DNA of 64,000 nt from Amycolatopsis alba DSM 44262 (GCF_000384215.1 NZ_KB913032.1:3489665-3553664), one strand, 5' to 3'. Positions 34,751 to 43,899 are shown, numbered from the stretch's first letter. Notes: a model not told the origin generated them from the sequence alone. Translations and numbers: made by a program.

Positions 34751-35329
34751 TCACTCATCAACTCGGACCTGGGCCCGACATTCGGGTCTGACCGCGAAGG
34801 CCGGCCGTCTCCCGATGCCGAGATCCAATCGCATGGCATTCACTAGTTCAAAGAGCGCAGCGTGAATCTCCAGGGCCATATTCTCACGTTCACTCCACAT
34901 TCTATTCGACCCCTCGGGTTCCCTGTCCTGACGCACGAATTGCCGCCACTCGTCGAGCACCGAAAGAAGATGGGAACCGTAGGACACAACGTCGCGACCA
35001 GCGAGCATATCGAGTTCCGCCACCGCCAGGTCGATCGTGTCCATCAATTCATAAAACTTCACTGTCAGTTCTCTGACCTCGCCGTGCGCACGTTCCCGAG
35101 TCTCACCGGATACCTCGTTCATGATCACACGTCCGCAAGCTATCGCCTGCCATGTGTCGACGACCGCATGAACTGTCGTTATGACACGCGCTCCAAGCTC
35201 TCCAACCTGCTGCCGACGCCACTTCTGAAGCTCGACGTTACTAGCGCCTCGCTTGGCCACCATGACATTGAAGACCGCGGCAGCAGCCGCGATCAAGGCC
35301 GCTGCCAGCGTCACCCAGCTACTTGCCAT
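34751..35329 (-). CDS. Hypothetical membrane-anchored helical protein
   Basis: A 192-residue protein with one N-terminal membrane segment (SWVTLAAALIAAAAAVFNVMVA) and a mostly helical, charged remainder (LQKWRRQQVGELGARVITTVHAVVDTWQAI, VRELTVKFYELMDTIDLAVAELDML). It lies outside attR, yet its GC is lower than that of the flanking chromosome and its neighbour sequence resembles the left arm of the element, so it may be cargo of an older insertion. Family not recognised. Confidence 0.65.
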   Translation of the reverse strand: MASSWVTLAAALIAAAAAVFNVMVAKRGASNVELQKWRRQQVGELGARVITTVHAVVDTWQAIACGRVIMNEVSGETRERAHGEVRELTVKFYELMDTIDLAVAELDMLAGRDVVSYGSHLLSVLDEWRQFVRQDREPEGSNRMWSERENMALEIHAALFELVNAMRLDLGIGRRPAFAVRPECRAQVRVDE

Positions 35330-35523
35330 GACATTCCTCGATACCGCCTCCGCAACAGATCACACACGAAGCGTACGGATACGGGTTCAAGCTACGAACA
35401 CAGCCAACGTTGACTGAAACGATCCGTCGCACTCTGGGCGATAACGACATCGCCTGATCTTGAAGAGCGACGCCGCCGGCATGTTGGGGACCCCTCCCTT
35501 CAATCCCCGCCTACCGTCCCCTC

Positions 35524-36048
35524 GTGCGAAGAAAGACGGGCGACAGCACAGCGGCCGCCTTGCTGACCGTTCTGGCGGGGTCGCTGCTCCTCCCGGTGTT
35601 GCTGGTAGGCGTGGTCTTCCTCATCATCGGGCTGAACAGGGGCAGCGAACCGGGGCCGTATACCGTCATTTTCGCCAAGGCGGGTGACGAGTGCGGGACG
35701 CAAGGGCAGTACCTCGACGCGTCCACCGGCAAACCGCTGCAATGCATGGGCCCTGGCGGATTCCGGACCGCTTCGCTCGAGTTCCCCGGTTTCTCCCGTG
35801 AGCAGAACGACGACGTTCGCCGCTGGCTGACCACGTTGGCCGAGGACGGCGATCTGAGCGTCTTCGACCACCGTTCGATCCAGGCCAAGATCGACGGGAT
35901 CGCCGCCGGTTTGCCGCCGGGAACACGCGTGGAACCGGAATCCGGCGAGACGAAGCTCTGGATCGGCGCGGCTTTGACAGGTGCCGGTCTGTTGCTGGGT
36001 TCCGGCTTCGCCTGGCGGTGGTACCGGAACCGCCGGACCGGTTTTTGA
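35524..36048 (+). CDS. Hypothetical two-helix membrane protein
   Basis: A 174-residue protein starting at GTG 35524. One membrane helix lies near the N-terminus (ALLTVLAGSLLLPVLLVGVVFLIIGL) and one near the C-terminus (LWIGAALTGAGLLLGSGFAWRWY). The domain between has a Cys pair (ECGTQGQYLDASTGKPLQC) and so is probably outside the cell. It is followed after a few bases by a GNAT gene. Function unknown. Confidence 0.75.
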   Translation: MRRKTGDSTAAALLTVLAGSLLLPVLLVGVVFLIIGLNRGSEPGPYTVIFAKAGDECGTQGQYLDASTGKPLQCMGPGGFRTASLEFPGFSREQNDDVRRWLTTLAEDGDLSVFDHRSIQAKIDGIAAGLPPGTRVEPESGETKLWIGAALTGAGLLLGSGFAWRWYRNRRTGF

Positions 36049-36063
36049 TTTACGGTGCAGGAC

Positions 36064-36552
36064 ATGGAGATCCGGGAAATAGGCGACGGCGACTGGGCGC
36101 AGGTCTGGCCGATCGTGCGCGAAGTCGTGCGGGCGGCTGACACGTACACCTACGACCCCGACCTCACCGAAGAAACCGCGCGAGGGCTTTGGGCCGAGAA
36201 GCCGCCGAGCCGGACGGTGGTCGCGGTCGAGGACGGCCGCGTGCTCGGCACGGCCAAGATGGGGCCGAACCGCGGCGGGCCCGGATCGCATGTGTCGACG
36301 GCCAGTTTCATGGTGGACAAGGACGTTCGCGGCAAGGGTGTCGGCAGTGCGCTGTGCGCGCACGTCCTGGATTGGGCCAGGGCGCAGGGTTTCGCGGGCA
36401 TGCAGTTCAACGCTGTCGTCGAGTCGAACATCGCCGGGATCCGGATCTATGAACGGCTCGGGTTCGAGATCGTCGGGACGGTGCCGGGCGCGTTCGAGCA
36501 CCCGACGCTGGGGCGCATCGGGTTGCACGTCATGTACTGCGACTTCGGCTGA
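36064..36552 (+). CDS. GNAT-family N-acetyltransferase
   Basis: A 162-residue acetyltransferase: VRGKGVGSALCAHVLDWARAQGFAGMQFNAVVESNIAGIRIYERLGFEIVG has the acetyl-CoA loop (RGKGVG) and the closing N-x-x-x-x-x-x-Y-E-x-x-GF. GTG 36055 is an alternative start three codons upstream. It lies 15 bp after the membrane-protein gene. Substrate unknown. Confidence 0.9.
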   Translation: MEIREIGDGDWAQVWPIVREVVRAADTYTYDPDLTEETARGLWAEKPPSRTVVAVEDGRVLGTAKMGPNRGGPGSHVSTASFMVDKDVRGKGVGSALCAHVLDWARAQGFAGMQFNAVVESNIAGIRIYERLGFEIVGTVPGAFEHPTLGRIGLHVMYCDFG

Positions 36553-36568
36553 GGCCGAAGCCGAGCTG

Positions 36569-37222
36569 TCAGCCTTCGACGAGTTCCCAGGGGTCGTCGG
36601 CGCTCGGCCGGTCGTACACCTGGCCGGGCGCGGCGCTCAGCACCAGCGCGACGTCCGGGTACAGCGTGACGGCGTGCTCCATCTCCAGGGCTTCGACCTC
36701 GAAGTCCTCGTCTTCCGGTACCTGGAAACCGACGAGCAGCCAGCTGCCGTCGGCCTCGCGGACGACCTGGCGCACGGCGCGGGCCGGGGCGGCGGGGTCG
36801 GTGGAGATCTCGGCGAGTTCGGTGCTCACCTGGACTTCTTCGAGCGGTGAGCCCGGATGCGTCCATGCGGCGAGGCGGGCGGCGCGCACCAGGAGGTCTT
36901 CTTCGTCGTCATCCGAGTCGGCGACAGAGCTCAGCAGCCACGCGCGACGCTCGGGGTCCCAGTCGGCGGCCATGCCGGTGGGGAGGCCGGCGAGCGCGGC
37001 GATTTCGGGGATGAGCTCCACCGCGTCCCGCAGCGGCAGCGCGCCGAAAGCGTCGCGGTTGAGGTCCATGTCCTCGGAGAATTCGTTGCCGTCGCTGATG
37101 AACCAGTCGCCGTCGTCGTCCAGTACGACGAACGCGAGATTCGACGGGTCCTCCACGAGTGACCGCGAGATGATGACCGGCGATTCCGGATCCTGACGCA
37201 GCGGCCAGTTCTCGCTCGACAT
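36569..37222 (-). CDS. Hypothetical acidic protein, weakly DUF2185-like
   Basis: A 217-residue acidic protein. The N-terminal part (PVIISRSLVEDPSNLAFVV, GDWFISDGNEFSED, then DLNRDAFGALPLRDAVELIPEI) resembles the DUF2185/Imm33 pattern of a two-strand unit followed by a proline-bounded helix. The second half (LLVRAARLAAWTHPGSPLEEV, GSWLLVGFQVPEDEDFEVEAL) is a different alpha/beta unit. No signal. An orphan immunity-like protein is one reading, weakly supported. Confidence 0.6.
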   Translation of the reverse strand: MSSENWPLRQDPESPVIISRSLVEDPSNLAFVVLDDDGDWFISDGNEFSEDMDLNRDAFGALPLRDAVELIPEIAALAGLPTGMAADWDPERRAWLLSSVADSDDDEEDLLVRAARLAAWTHPGSPLEEVQVSTELAEISTDPAAPARAVRQVVREADGSWLLVGFQVPEDEDFEVEALEMEHAVTLYPDVALVLSAAPGQVYDRPSADDPWELVEG

Positions 37223-37308
37223 GCGGGGCTCCCAACGGGGTTGTCCGGCTGTGGGGCACCATCCCACCATCTCCGGCGACCTCGCCGTGAACCGGACCGC
37301 CGGAAGCG

Positions 37309-37710
37309 CTATTCGCTGAGGTCGTACTCGTCGACGTCCAGCGCGGCGGCGGCTTCGGCGAGGAACGCGATCACGGCCGGTGACAGCTGCCAGCCGAATT
37401 CCTCGCCGCCGTCGCGGTGGTGGAAGTAGCGCACCACCTGCAGCACCGCGCTCGCGCCTTCGTCCACCAGCGTCCGGATCCCCGGCCGGACCGGGGCTAG
37501 CCTGCCGATCAGACCCTCGATCTGGTCGTCGATCGGTCCCTGACCACAATGCGTCACCTTCCAGGCGTGCATCCGCGGCAGCCGATGCTCCGCGGACCGC
37601 GACCCCAGTACCTGGGCCTCGTCGGGCGCCATGCCGAGCCGCGCGGTGATCTCCCCGGCGGACACGGTCGCGCTCTTCAAGGCGAAGTAGCAGTACTGGT
37701 GGACCTTCAT
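37309..37710 (-). CDS. DUF4279 protein
   Basis: A 133-residue protein with the DUF4279 features: CYFALKSATVSAGEITARLGMAPDEAQVLGSR, AWKVTHCGQGPIDDQIEGLIGRL, AVLQVVRYFHH and GWQLSPAVIAFLAEAAAALDVDEYDL. Function unknown; the family is found among polymorphic-toxin immunity genes and elsewhere. No toxin gene is adjacent. Confidence 0.8.
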   Translation of the reverse strand: MKVHQYCYFALKSATVSAGEITARLGMAPDEAQVLGSRSAEHRLPRMHAWKVTHCGQGPIDDQIEGLIGRLAPVRPGIRTLVDEGASAVLQVVRYFHHRDGGEEFGWQLSPAVIAFLAEAAAALDVDEYDLSE

Positions 37711-37746
37711 ACGCCCGGCACCCTAGCTTTCAGGCAGGCTGACCAG

Positions 37747-38139
37747 GTGAAACGTGATCAATCGCTTATCGAACGTCTCGCGCGGGAGCGCAATGCCTGG
37801 TTCTGCACGCTCCGTGTGGACGGTTCGCCGCACGTCACGCCGGTGTGGTTCGTGTATCTCGACGACGTCTTCTGGGTCGGCAGCGGCGAGCGGAACGTGA
37901 AGGTGCGCAACGTCGGCAACGATCCGCGCGTCAGCCTCGCGCTGGAAGACGGCGACGCGCCCGTGGTCGCCGAAGGCCTGGCGCGCGTCCATCGCGGGGC
38001 TCTGCGCGAAGACGTTCTCGCCGCCCTGGCGGCGAAGTACGACGGCTGGGCGGCAGGTGAGGAGATCGAACCGTTCGGTGCCAGGGTGCTGCTGGAAGTG
38101 CCCGTAAAGCGGTGGCTGCTCGCGGGGGTCGCCCAATAG
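37747..38139 (+). CDS. PPOX-class F420- or FMN-dependent oxidase
   Basis: A 130-residue split-barrel protein: AWFCTLRVDGSPHVTPVWFVYLDDVFWVGSG is typical of F420-dependent PPOX proteins; NVKVRNVGNDPRVSLALED follows. Start at GTG 37747. Actinomycete members often reduce small heterocycles with F420; the substrate is unknown. Confidence 0.88.
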   Translation: MKRDQSLIERLARERNAWFCTLRVDGSPHVTPVWFVYLDDVFWVGSGERNVKVRNVGNDPRVSLALEDGDAPVVAEGLARVHRGALREDVLAALAAKYDGWAAGEEIEPFGARVLLEVPVKRWLLAGVAQ

Positions 38140-38174
38140 TCTGGAAAGTCCGATACCGATCTTGGGATGGGACG

Positions 38175-38702
38175 ATGCTGACCGGTGAACTCATTCGCTT
38201 ACGGCCGCTGGAACCCGAGGACGCGGACACGCTGTGGCGCTGGAACAACGACCCGGAGGTCATGCGCTGGATGATGGCGGACCATCCGGAATCGCTCGCC
38301 CAGATCCGCGAGCGCTTCGCGAAACGGAAGCCCAACAGCTACGAAGAGGCGAACTTCGCGATCGAGAGCCTCGCCGTCGGCACGCTGATCGGCACCTGCA
38401 CCCTGCGCGACGCCACCCCGGAACAGGGCCGTGCCGAACTCGACATCTACCTCGGTGAGAAGGACCACTGGGGTGGCGGGTACGGCACCGACGCCATGCG
38501 CACGCTCTGCCGCTACGGCTTCGACATGATGCGGCTGCACATGATCGCGCTGTGGGTCGTGGTCGACAACGAGGCCGCGATCCACGTCTACAAGAAGATC
38601 GGCTTCCAGATCGACGGCAGGCATCGGCAGGCGTTCCGTGATCAGAACGGCAAGTGGCACGACGAGTACCTGATGAGCATGCTCGAAGGGGAACTCCTCT
38701 AG
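38175..38702 (+). CDS. GNAT-family (RimJ/RimL-like) N-acetyltransferase
   Basis: A 175-residue protein: IRLRPLEPEDADTLWRWNNDPEVMRWM at the start is the RimJ/RimL-type opening, EKDHWGGGYGTDAMRTLCRYGFDMMRLHMI is the CoA-binding loop, and VVDNEAAIHVYKKIGFQIDGRHRQA closes the fold. Possible substrates are protein N-termini, ribosomal proteins or antibiotics. Ends 4 bp inside the convergent YjbR gene. Confidence 0.92.
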   Translation: MLTGELIRLRPLEPEDADTLWRWNNDPEVMRWMMADHPESLAQIRERFAKRKPNSYEEANFAIESLAVGTLIGTCTLRDATPEQGRAELDIYLGEKDHWGGGYGTDAMRTLCRYGFDMMRLHMIALWVVVDNEAAIHVYKKIGFQIDGRHRQAFRDQNGKWHDEYLMSMLEGELL

Positions 38703-39046
38703 TCGTCCAGGCCTTTGGTGAGCCTGGCGGGTGCCTTCATCCGCCAGGCTTCCTCGATGAGTTCACGCAATTGCGCCTTCTCGACCTTCTCCAGGTCGAC
38801 GAGGATCGCGCCGTAGCCGTCGTAGTGCGGGGTGGTGAAGTACGCGGGGTCTCCGGAGGCCAGCAGGGCTTCCTTCTCCGCGTGCTCGCACAGCAGCATC
38901 AGGCCGCCCTCGGCCTCGGTGCGCAGCCGGGCGAAGTTCTTGCCCGCGACCTTGAGCGACGGTGTGCGGTATGAAGTGGACTCCTCGACCTCCGGCAGCC
39001 TGCCCGCCAGGTCCACGACTTCTTCCCAGGTCGTCATGGCGGACAT
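38699..39046 (-). CDS. MmcQ/YjbR-family protein
   Basis: A 115-residue protein: WEEVVDLAGRLPEVEESTSYRTPSLKVAGKNFARLR and the C-terminal ILVDLEKVEKAQLRELIEEAWRMKAPARL are the MmcQ/YjbR signature (double-winged-helix-like DNA-binding fold). ATG 39046 or ATG 39037 is possible. Function unknown. Confidence 0.88.
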   Translation of the reverse strand: MSAMTTWEEVVDLAGRLPEVEESTSYRTPSLKVAGKNFARLRTEAEGGLMLLCEHAEKEALLASGDPAYFTTPHYDGYGAILVDLEKVEKAQLRELIEEAWRMKAPARLTKGLDD

Positions 39047-39084
39047 TGTGCCCTGGGTCACTGACAAAACCAGCCCCGTGGACG

Positions 39085-39135
39085 CCATGAACGGTCCGTT
39101 CCTTGCGAAATTTGCAAGGAACGGACCGTTCATGG
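39085..39135. terminator. Long hairpin, GAACGGTCCGTTC word
   Basis: Perfect 22-bp arms (39085-39106 and 39114-39135) with loop GAAATTT. The arm holds the palindrome TGAACGG-t-CCGTTC(C). It lies between two minus-strand genes and probably ends transcription of the 5'-nucleotidase gene. The same word recurs at 54048-54064. Confidence 0.75.
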
Positions 39136-39147
39136 CACTCGGGGGAG

Positions 39148-40833
39148 CTACGGCAGGACGGTGATCCGGTCCGCGGCTGGCGGGGCGATGCCGGGGTGCG
39201 CCCCGAAGTACGCGATCAGCGCGTCCAGGTCCACCGGACCACCGGACAGATTGGTCCCCTTCGTGAACTCGGTGAAGCCGTCCCCGCCGGCGGCGAGGAA
39301 GTTGTTCACCGAGACGCGGTACGACGCCGCCGGGTCGATCGGCGCGCCGTTCAGCGTCAGGTTCGAGATGCGCGACCCTTGGGCCGCCGAAGCCGAGTAC
39401 GAGTACTTCAGCGACTTCGAGATCTGCAGGGTCCGCACGATCCCGTTGGCCTGCCACTGCTGTTCGAGCACGTTCTTCAGGTTCGCCCCGGTGAGCGTGA
39501 TCGTCTGCATGATGTTCGCGAACGGCTGCACGGCGAACGCCTCGCCGTAGGTCACGACGCCGTCGCCTTCACCGGCGGGCGAGGACGCGTAGGTGAAGTC
39601 CGTGCGGATGCCGCCAGGGTTCGTCATGGCGATCTGCGCGCCGTTCGACTGCGTGGCCTCGAGCTGGGCGTCGGCGATGACGTCGCCCAGCGGGGACTCA
39701 CCGGAGGGCGCGCCCTTGGCGACCAGGTCCGCGGTGATGGTGCCGACGGCCTTGTTCGCGATCGGGGCGGCCTTGGCCTTGGCCTCGTCGATCAGCGCCT
39801 GCACGTCGTCGTCCGGCTTGACGTCGCGGGTGACGATCTCGTTGTGCGCCTTGGTCTCGCCACGCACGACGTCGCGGGTCCGGCGGTCGATCTTCAGGTC
39901 GACGACCGACAGCAGACGGCCGAACGACGCGCCCTGGATCACCGGGCGCGGCTTGCCGTCGGGGTCGTTGATCACGCAGTTGTACTGCTGGTGGCTGTGC
40001 CCGGTGAAGATCGCGTCCACTTTGGACGAAACCTGCTGCGCGATGGCGGTCGCGGCGCCCGGCTTGACCTTGCACTCGTCGGGACCGGCGGTCTCGGAGT
40101 TGTCGCCCTGGTGCAGCAGCACGACCTGCGCCTTGACGCCGAACAGGTCGAGCAGCTTGGCGGTGCGGTCGATCGCCTGGACCTCTTCGCCGAACTTCAG
40201 GCCCTTGATCGCCTCCGGGGTGACGACCTGCGGCAGGTCCTTCAGCGTCGCGCCGATGATGCCGATCGGGACGCCGCCGGAGAACTCGATGCTGAACGGC
40301 AGCAACGCCGGGAAGCCGTTCTCGTAGTACACGTTGGCCCCGAGGAACGGGAAGTTCGCGCCCTTGAAGGACTTCCGGAACTGGCAGCCGTCGGTCGGAT
40401 GGCAGCCGCCGTTCTGGATCCGGCGGAGTTCCTTGAGCCCCTCGTCGAATTCGTGGTTGCCCACCACGGAAGCCTTGACGCCGAGCTGGTTCAGGAGTTC
40501 GACGGTCGGCTCGTCGTGGAACAAGGCCGAGATCACCGGCGACGCGCCGATGCTGTCACCGGCCGAGAGGACGACCGAGTTACGCGCTTCGCCGCGAAGC
40601 CGCTTCAGGTGCGTCGCGAGGTACGCGGCGCCGCCCGCGTTGACCGTCCCGCCGCCGGGCAGCGTGACGCGGCCGCTCGAACCGGACGGCGGTTCGAGGT
40701 TGCCGTGCAGGTCGTTGAACGTGATGATCCGGACGTCGGTGGTGGCCGGCGCGGCGGACGCGGGCGCGGCTACGGCACCCAGCGCGGTCAGCGCGGCACC
40801 GACGGCAACGGCCAGCCGGGTAGACAGCTTCAT
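39148..40833 (-). CDS. Secreted 5'-nucleotidase / bifunctional metallophosphatase
   Basis: A 561-residue exported enzyme. The signal peptide ends APASA. The two-metal site is seen in IITFNDLHGNLEP, LSAGDSIGASP, VVGNHEFDEG and TGHSHQQYNC. The C-terminal 5'-nucleotidase domain has NPGGIRTDF and the base-stacking region near YGEAFAVQPF. It cleaves extracellular nucleotides or UDP-sugars. ATG 40833 is fixed by GGAGG upstream. Monocistronic, ending in a long hairpin. Confidence 0.95.
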   Translation of the reverse strand: MKLSTRLAVAVGAALTALGAVAAPASAAPATTDVRIITFNDLHGNLEPPSGSSGRVTLPGGGTVNAGGAAYLATHLKRLRGEARNSVVLSAGDSIGASPVISALFHDEPTVELLNQLGVKASVVGNHEFDEGLKELRRIQNGGCHPTDGCQFRKSFKGANFPFLGANVYYENGFPALLPFSIEFSGGVPIGIIGATLKDLPQVVTPEAIKGLKFGEEVQAIDRTAKLLDLFGVKAQVVLLHQGDNSETAGPDECKVKPGAATAIAQQVSSKVDAIFTGHSHQQYNCVINDPDGKPRPVIQGASFGRLLSVVDLKIDRRTRDVVRGETKAHNEIVTRDVKPDDDVQALIDEAKAKAAPIANKAVGTITADLVAKGAPSGESPLGDVIADAQLEATQSNGAQIAMTNPGGIRTDFTYASSPAGEGDGVVTYGEAFAVQPFANIMQTITLTGANLKNVLEQQWQANGIVRTLQISKSLKYSYSASAAQGSRISNLTLNGAPIDPAASYRVSVNNFLAAGGDGFTEFTKGTNLSGGPVDLDALIAYFGAHPGIAPPAADRITVLP

Positions 40834-40939
40834 TCTTCCTCCGATTCGCACCCAGAAGTCCCCATCGGGCGCACGGCGGAGGAGTCTGCCTGGCGGAATT
40901 GACCTTCACCAGAGGAAAAAGCAGGACGATAGGCAAACG

Positions 40940-41728
40940 TCACATGGCGCTTGAGCTGCCGTCCAGCAGCACCCGCGCGACCATCTCGGGCTCGTCGTTC
41001 ATCGGCACGTGCCCGCAGCCGCGCAGCACCAGCAGCTCCGCCTCAGGCGCGATCCGGCGCAGCTCGGCGGCCTTCGGGCGGGCGAGGATGCGGTCGCGTT
41101 CCGCCCACGCGATGGTCACCGGCACGTCCTTGACGACGCCGTCGAAACGGAAGCCGCCACGCGCCTGCTCCAGCGTCGGCCGGAAGCCGGGGCAGCCCGC
41201 GAGCGCCCGGATGTCCTCCATGACGACCTGCGTGGTGAGCCGGTCCGGGCGGCCGACGATCATCCCGGTCAGCATCGACCGGCCGGCCGGGGTCGCGGCG
41301 AGCCGCCGCGCGGTGCGCTCGGGGATCCGCTCGGCGAGCAGGCGGTGGGTGCGCAGCATGCTCAGCGCGTACCGCTGCTGCCGCGGCGTCCACAGCCCGG
41401 CCGGGGACAACGCCGTCACGCTGCGGACGAGCCCCGCTTCCCCAAGCGCGAGCGAGAGCAGCCCGCCGAGCGAGTTGCCCGCGACGTGCGGCTTGCCGAG
41501 GCCGAGTTCGCGGAAGAACCGCCCGAACATCTCGACGACGGCTTCGACGCCGTAGCCGTCCGAGTGCGGCGCCGATTCGCCGAAGCCGGGCAGGTCGACG
41601 GTGATGACGTCGCGGTGCGGGGTGAGCAGCGAAAGCACAGGCGACCAGGCCTGACGGCGGTGGCCGACCCCGTGGATCAGCACCAGCGGCTCGCCCTTGC
41701 CCGCGCGGTCGAAGACGACGTTGTCCAT
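40940..41728 (-). CDS. Alpha/beta-hydrolase
   Basis: A 262-residue hydrolase: LIHGVGHRRQAW oxyanion region, nucleophile Ser in VAGNSLGGLLSLAL, Asp in WAERDRIL and His in RGCGHVPMNDEPE. Cytoplasmic, alone. Activity (esterase, epoxide hydrolase or lactonase) not decided. Confidence 0.9.
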   Translation of the reverse strand: MDNVVFDRAGKGEPLVLIHGVGHRRQAWSPVLSLLTPHRDVITVDLPGFGESAPHSDGYGVEAVVEMFGRFFRELGLGKPHVAGNSLGGLLSLALGEAGLVRSVTALSPAGLWTPRQQRYALSMLRTHRLLAERIPERTARRLAATPAGRSMLTGMIVGRPDRLTTQVVMEDIRALAGCPGFRPTLEQARGGFRFDGVVKDVPVTIAWAERDRILARPKAAELRRIAPEAELLVLRGCGHVPMNDEPEMVARVLLDGSSSAM

Positions 41729-41742
41729 CCCGCGAGGCTAGG

Positions 41743-42231
41743 CTATTTACTGCTACCGGCGGTAACAGGTAAATAAAGACGTTCCCGGCGCCGGGTGACG
41801 TCGTTCGGCATCGGCTCGACTTCGCCCGTCGCGATGAACCCGAACTTCAGATACAACCGCCGCGCCCGGTCGTTGTCCTCCGCGACGTGCAGCCACACCT
41901 CACTCGCGCCGTCTTCCTCGGCGGCCGTCCGCACCGCGCCCACCAGCTTCGTGCCCAGCCCTTGGCCGCGGGCTTCGGCCGAGACCCACATCGAATAGAG
42001 GATCCAGTCGCCGTCCCGTGCCCGCCCGGCGACCAGGCCCACCGCGCGGCCGTCGTCGAAGGCGGCGAACCAGGCGTCTCCGGCCAGCTTGGCGAGCCAT
42101 TCGTCGTCGGACTGCGCCCGTTCGGCCGCGGCGATCGAGCCGTAGTTCTCGGGGGTGTCCGTCAGGGCGCGCAGGCGGACCTCACGGAAGGCGTCGAGGT
42201 CTTCGGGGGTGAGCCGTCGAACGAGCAGCAT
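41743..42231 (-). CDS. GNAT-family N-acetyltransferase
   Basis: A 162-residue protein: WILYSMWVSAEARGQGLGTKLVGAVRTAAEEDG contains the CoA loop, and LHVAEDNDRARRLYLKFGFIATGE closes the domain. It lies 14 bp upstream of the alpha/beta-hydrolase gene on the same strand, so the two may form an operon. Substrate unknown. Confidence 0.9.
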   Translation of the reverse strand: MLLVRRLTPEDLDAFREVRLRALTDTPENYGSIAAAERAQSDDEWLAKLAGDAWFAAFDDGRAVGLVAGRARDGDWILYSMWVSAEARGQGLGTKLVGAVRTAAEEDGASEVWLHVAEDNDRARRLYLKFGFIATGEVEPMPNDVTRRRERLYLPVTAGSSK

Positions 42232-42381
42232 CCGGGCAGAATCCCACGTCCACCGGCGGATCGGGGAGCGAATATCGCCGATCGGCCAAGATCGGGATCG
42301 GCCACTTGGCCGATCAGGCCCCGGCCCCAGCGGCCCTTCGACCGAAGTGGCGGGCCCCTGGAGATCCATAACGTCTGTGTC

Positions 42382-43026
42382 ATGACGAACGCACAGGTCA
42401 CCGCCCTGCAGTACGGCTTGATCGGCTTCTTCGCGCTCTGGGCGACGGTGCTGATCCCGCAGCTGATCGTCCTGCACTCGCGTGGCCGGGTGCGCCTTCG
42501 TCCCGTCCTGACCATGGCCGCCGTGCTGCTCTACGCGACGATGACGCTGGCGGTGACCTTCCTGCCGCTGCCCGGCCCCGGCACCAAACGGCTGAGCCAG
42601 ACCGTGCAGCTGCACCCGTTCCAGTGGATCACCGACATCCACACCGAACTGCTCAAGCACGGGCTGCCGGTGTCCGACTGGTTCACCACCCAGACGTTCC
42701 AGCAGGCCACCATGAACGTGCTGCTGTTCGTCCCGCTCGGTTTCTTCGCCAGGACGCTGTGGAAGCGCGGCCTGATCGGCACGACGCTGATCGGTCTCGC
42801 CGCTTCGCTGCTGATCGAGATCACGCAGCTGACCGCGAACTTCGGCACCGCGCCCTACGTCTACCGGATCTTCGACGTCGACGACCTGCTCAACAACACC
42901 GGCGGCGCGATGCTCGGCTGGATCGCCGGGGCCCTGCTGCTCAGCCTCGTGCGGAAGCCTGTTCCCTCAATGGTCGAGATGCAGCCGCTGCGCCGCGAGC
43001 GGATCGACCTCGCCCAGGTTCGCTAG
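42382..43026 (+). CDS. VanZ-like membrane protein
   Basis: A 214-residue membrane protein with about five helices and the VanZ motifs: TVQLHPFQWITD, TFQQATMNVLLFVPLGFFARTLW, LLIEITQLTANFG and YRIFDVDDLLNNTGGAMLGWIAG. VanZ family members affect glycopeptide tolerance in some hosts; no van cluster is present. GTG/ATG region unambiguous at ATG 42382. Its 3' end overlaps the convergent small gene by 60 bp. Confidence 0.9.
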   Translation: MTNAQVTALQYGLIGFFALWATVLIPQLIVLHSRGRVRLRPVLTMAAVLLYATMTLAVTFLPLPGPGTKRLSQTVQLHPFQWITDIHTELLKHGLPVSDWFTTQTFQQATMNVLLFVPLGFFARTLWKRGLIGTTLIGLAASLLIEITQLTANFGTAPYVYRIFDVDDLLNNTGGAMLGWIAGALLLSLVRKPVPSMVEMQPLRRERIDLAQVR

Positions 43027-43143
43027 CCTCGCCTGCCGTCGCTGGGCCGCGCGCCGCGCGGCCCGCCGGTCTTCCGCGACCACCAGCACGGTGGCCACGA
43101 CGAAGATCAACGCGACCAGGCCGAGGATGAGCGAGAGCTGCAA
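42967..43143 (-). CDS. Small single-pass membrane protein
   Basis: A 58-residue protein starting at TTG 43143, supported by AGGAGG 4-5 nt upstream. One helix (LSLILGLVALIFVVATVLVVA) and a basic Arg/Ala-rich tail. Typical of small actinomycete membrane proteins; function unknown. Overlaps the convergent vanZ-like gene. Confidence 0.6.
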   Translation of the reverse strand: MQLSLILGLVALIFVVATVLVVAEDRRAARRAAQRRQARLANLGEVDPLAAQRLHLDH

Positions 43144-43347
43144 AACGCCTCCTCGATACGGCCTTGTGTGCGAGATCACAAACAGTACGCAGGTCGTGGC
43201 GACTTGGCCACCCCTTGCGACGAAAGTGGGTGTCGCAGGTCACGCGGGAGCGGCCGCGAACGAAGGCTGCCGATACGTGGGCGACCGAGCGAGCACCCCA
43301 AGCCTTCCGCGTTCAGTCCTCCCGCCGGCGTGCCGGAAACTGACCCG

Positions 43348-43899
43348 GTGAGGACGAAACCGACCAAGGACGAGCTGGCCGCCGCGTACGGCAGGACCAT
43401 CGACGACGTCATCGCGCCGGATCTGGACGTGCTGTTCTGCGGGATCAACCCTGGTCTCTACTCCGGCGCCCTCGGCCTGCATTTCGCCAGGCCGGGGAAC
43501 CGGTTCTGGCCCGCGCTGTACCGCGGCGGTTTCACCCCGCGCCTGTTCGACCCGAGCGAGCAGGACGAGCTGCTCGGCCTCGGCCTCGGCATCACCAACG
43601 TCGTCGCGAGGACGACGGCGCGGGCCGACGAGCTGACGCCGGACGAGTTCCGCGAGGGCGGGCGGCTTCTCACGGCGAGGGTCGCCGAATACCGGCCACG
43701 CTGGCTCGCCGTGGTCGGGATCACCGCCTACCGGACCGCGTTCGGCCTGCCGAAGGCGAAGATCGGCCCGCAGGACGGCGAGATCGCCGGCGCACGGGTC
43801 TGGGTCCTGCCGAATCCCAGCGGGCTGAACGCGCATTGGACGCCCGCGACGCTCGGGGACGAATTCGGGCGCCTTCGCGCCGAAGTCCACTCTGAGTAG
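43348..43899 (+). CDS. mug: Mismatch-specific G/U(T) DNA glycosylase (Mug)
   Basis: A 183-residue DNA repair enzyme. The active-site motif LFCGINPGLYSGALGLHFARPGNRFWPAL and the DNA-wedge region LPNPSGLNAHW are characteristic. It removes uracil or thymine from G mismatches. Start GTG 43348. Monocistronic. Confidence 0.94.
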   Translation: MRTKPTKDELAAAYGRTIDDVIAPDLDVLFCGINPGLYSGALGLHFARPGNRFWPALYRGGFTPRLFDPSEQDELLGLGLGITNVVARTTARADELTPDEFREGGRLLTARVAEYRPRWLAVVGITAYRTAFGLPKAKIGPQDGEIAGARVWVLPNPSGLNAHWTPATLGDEFGRLRAEVHSE

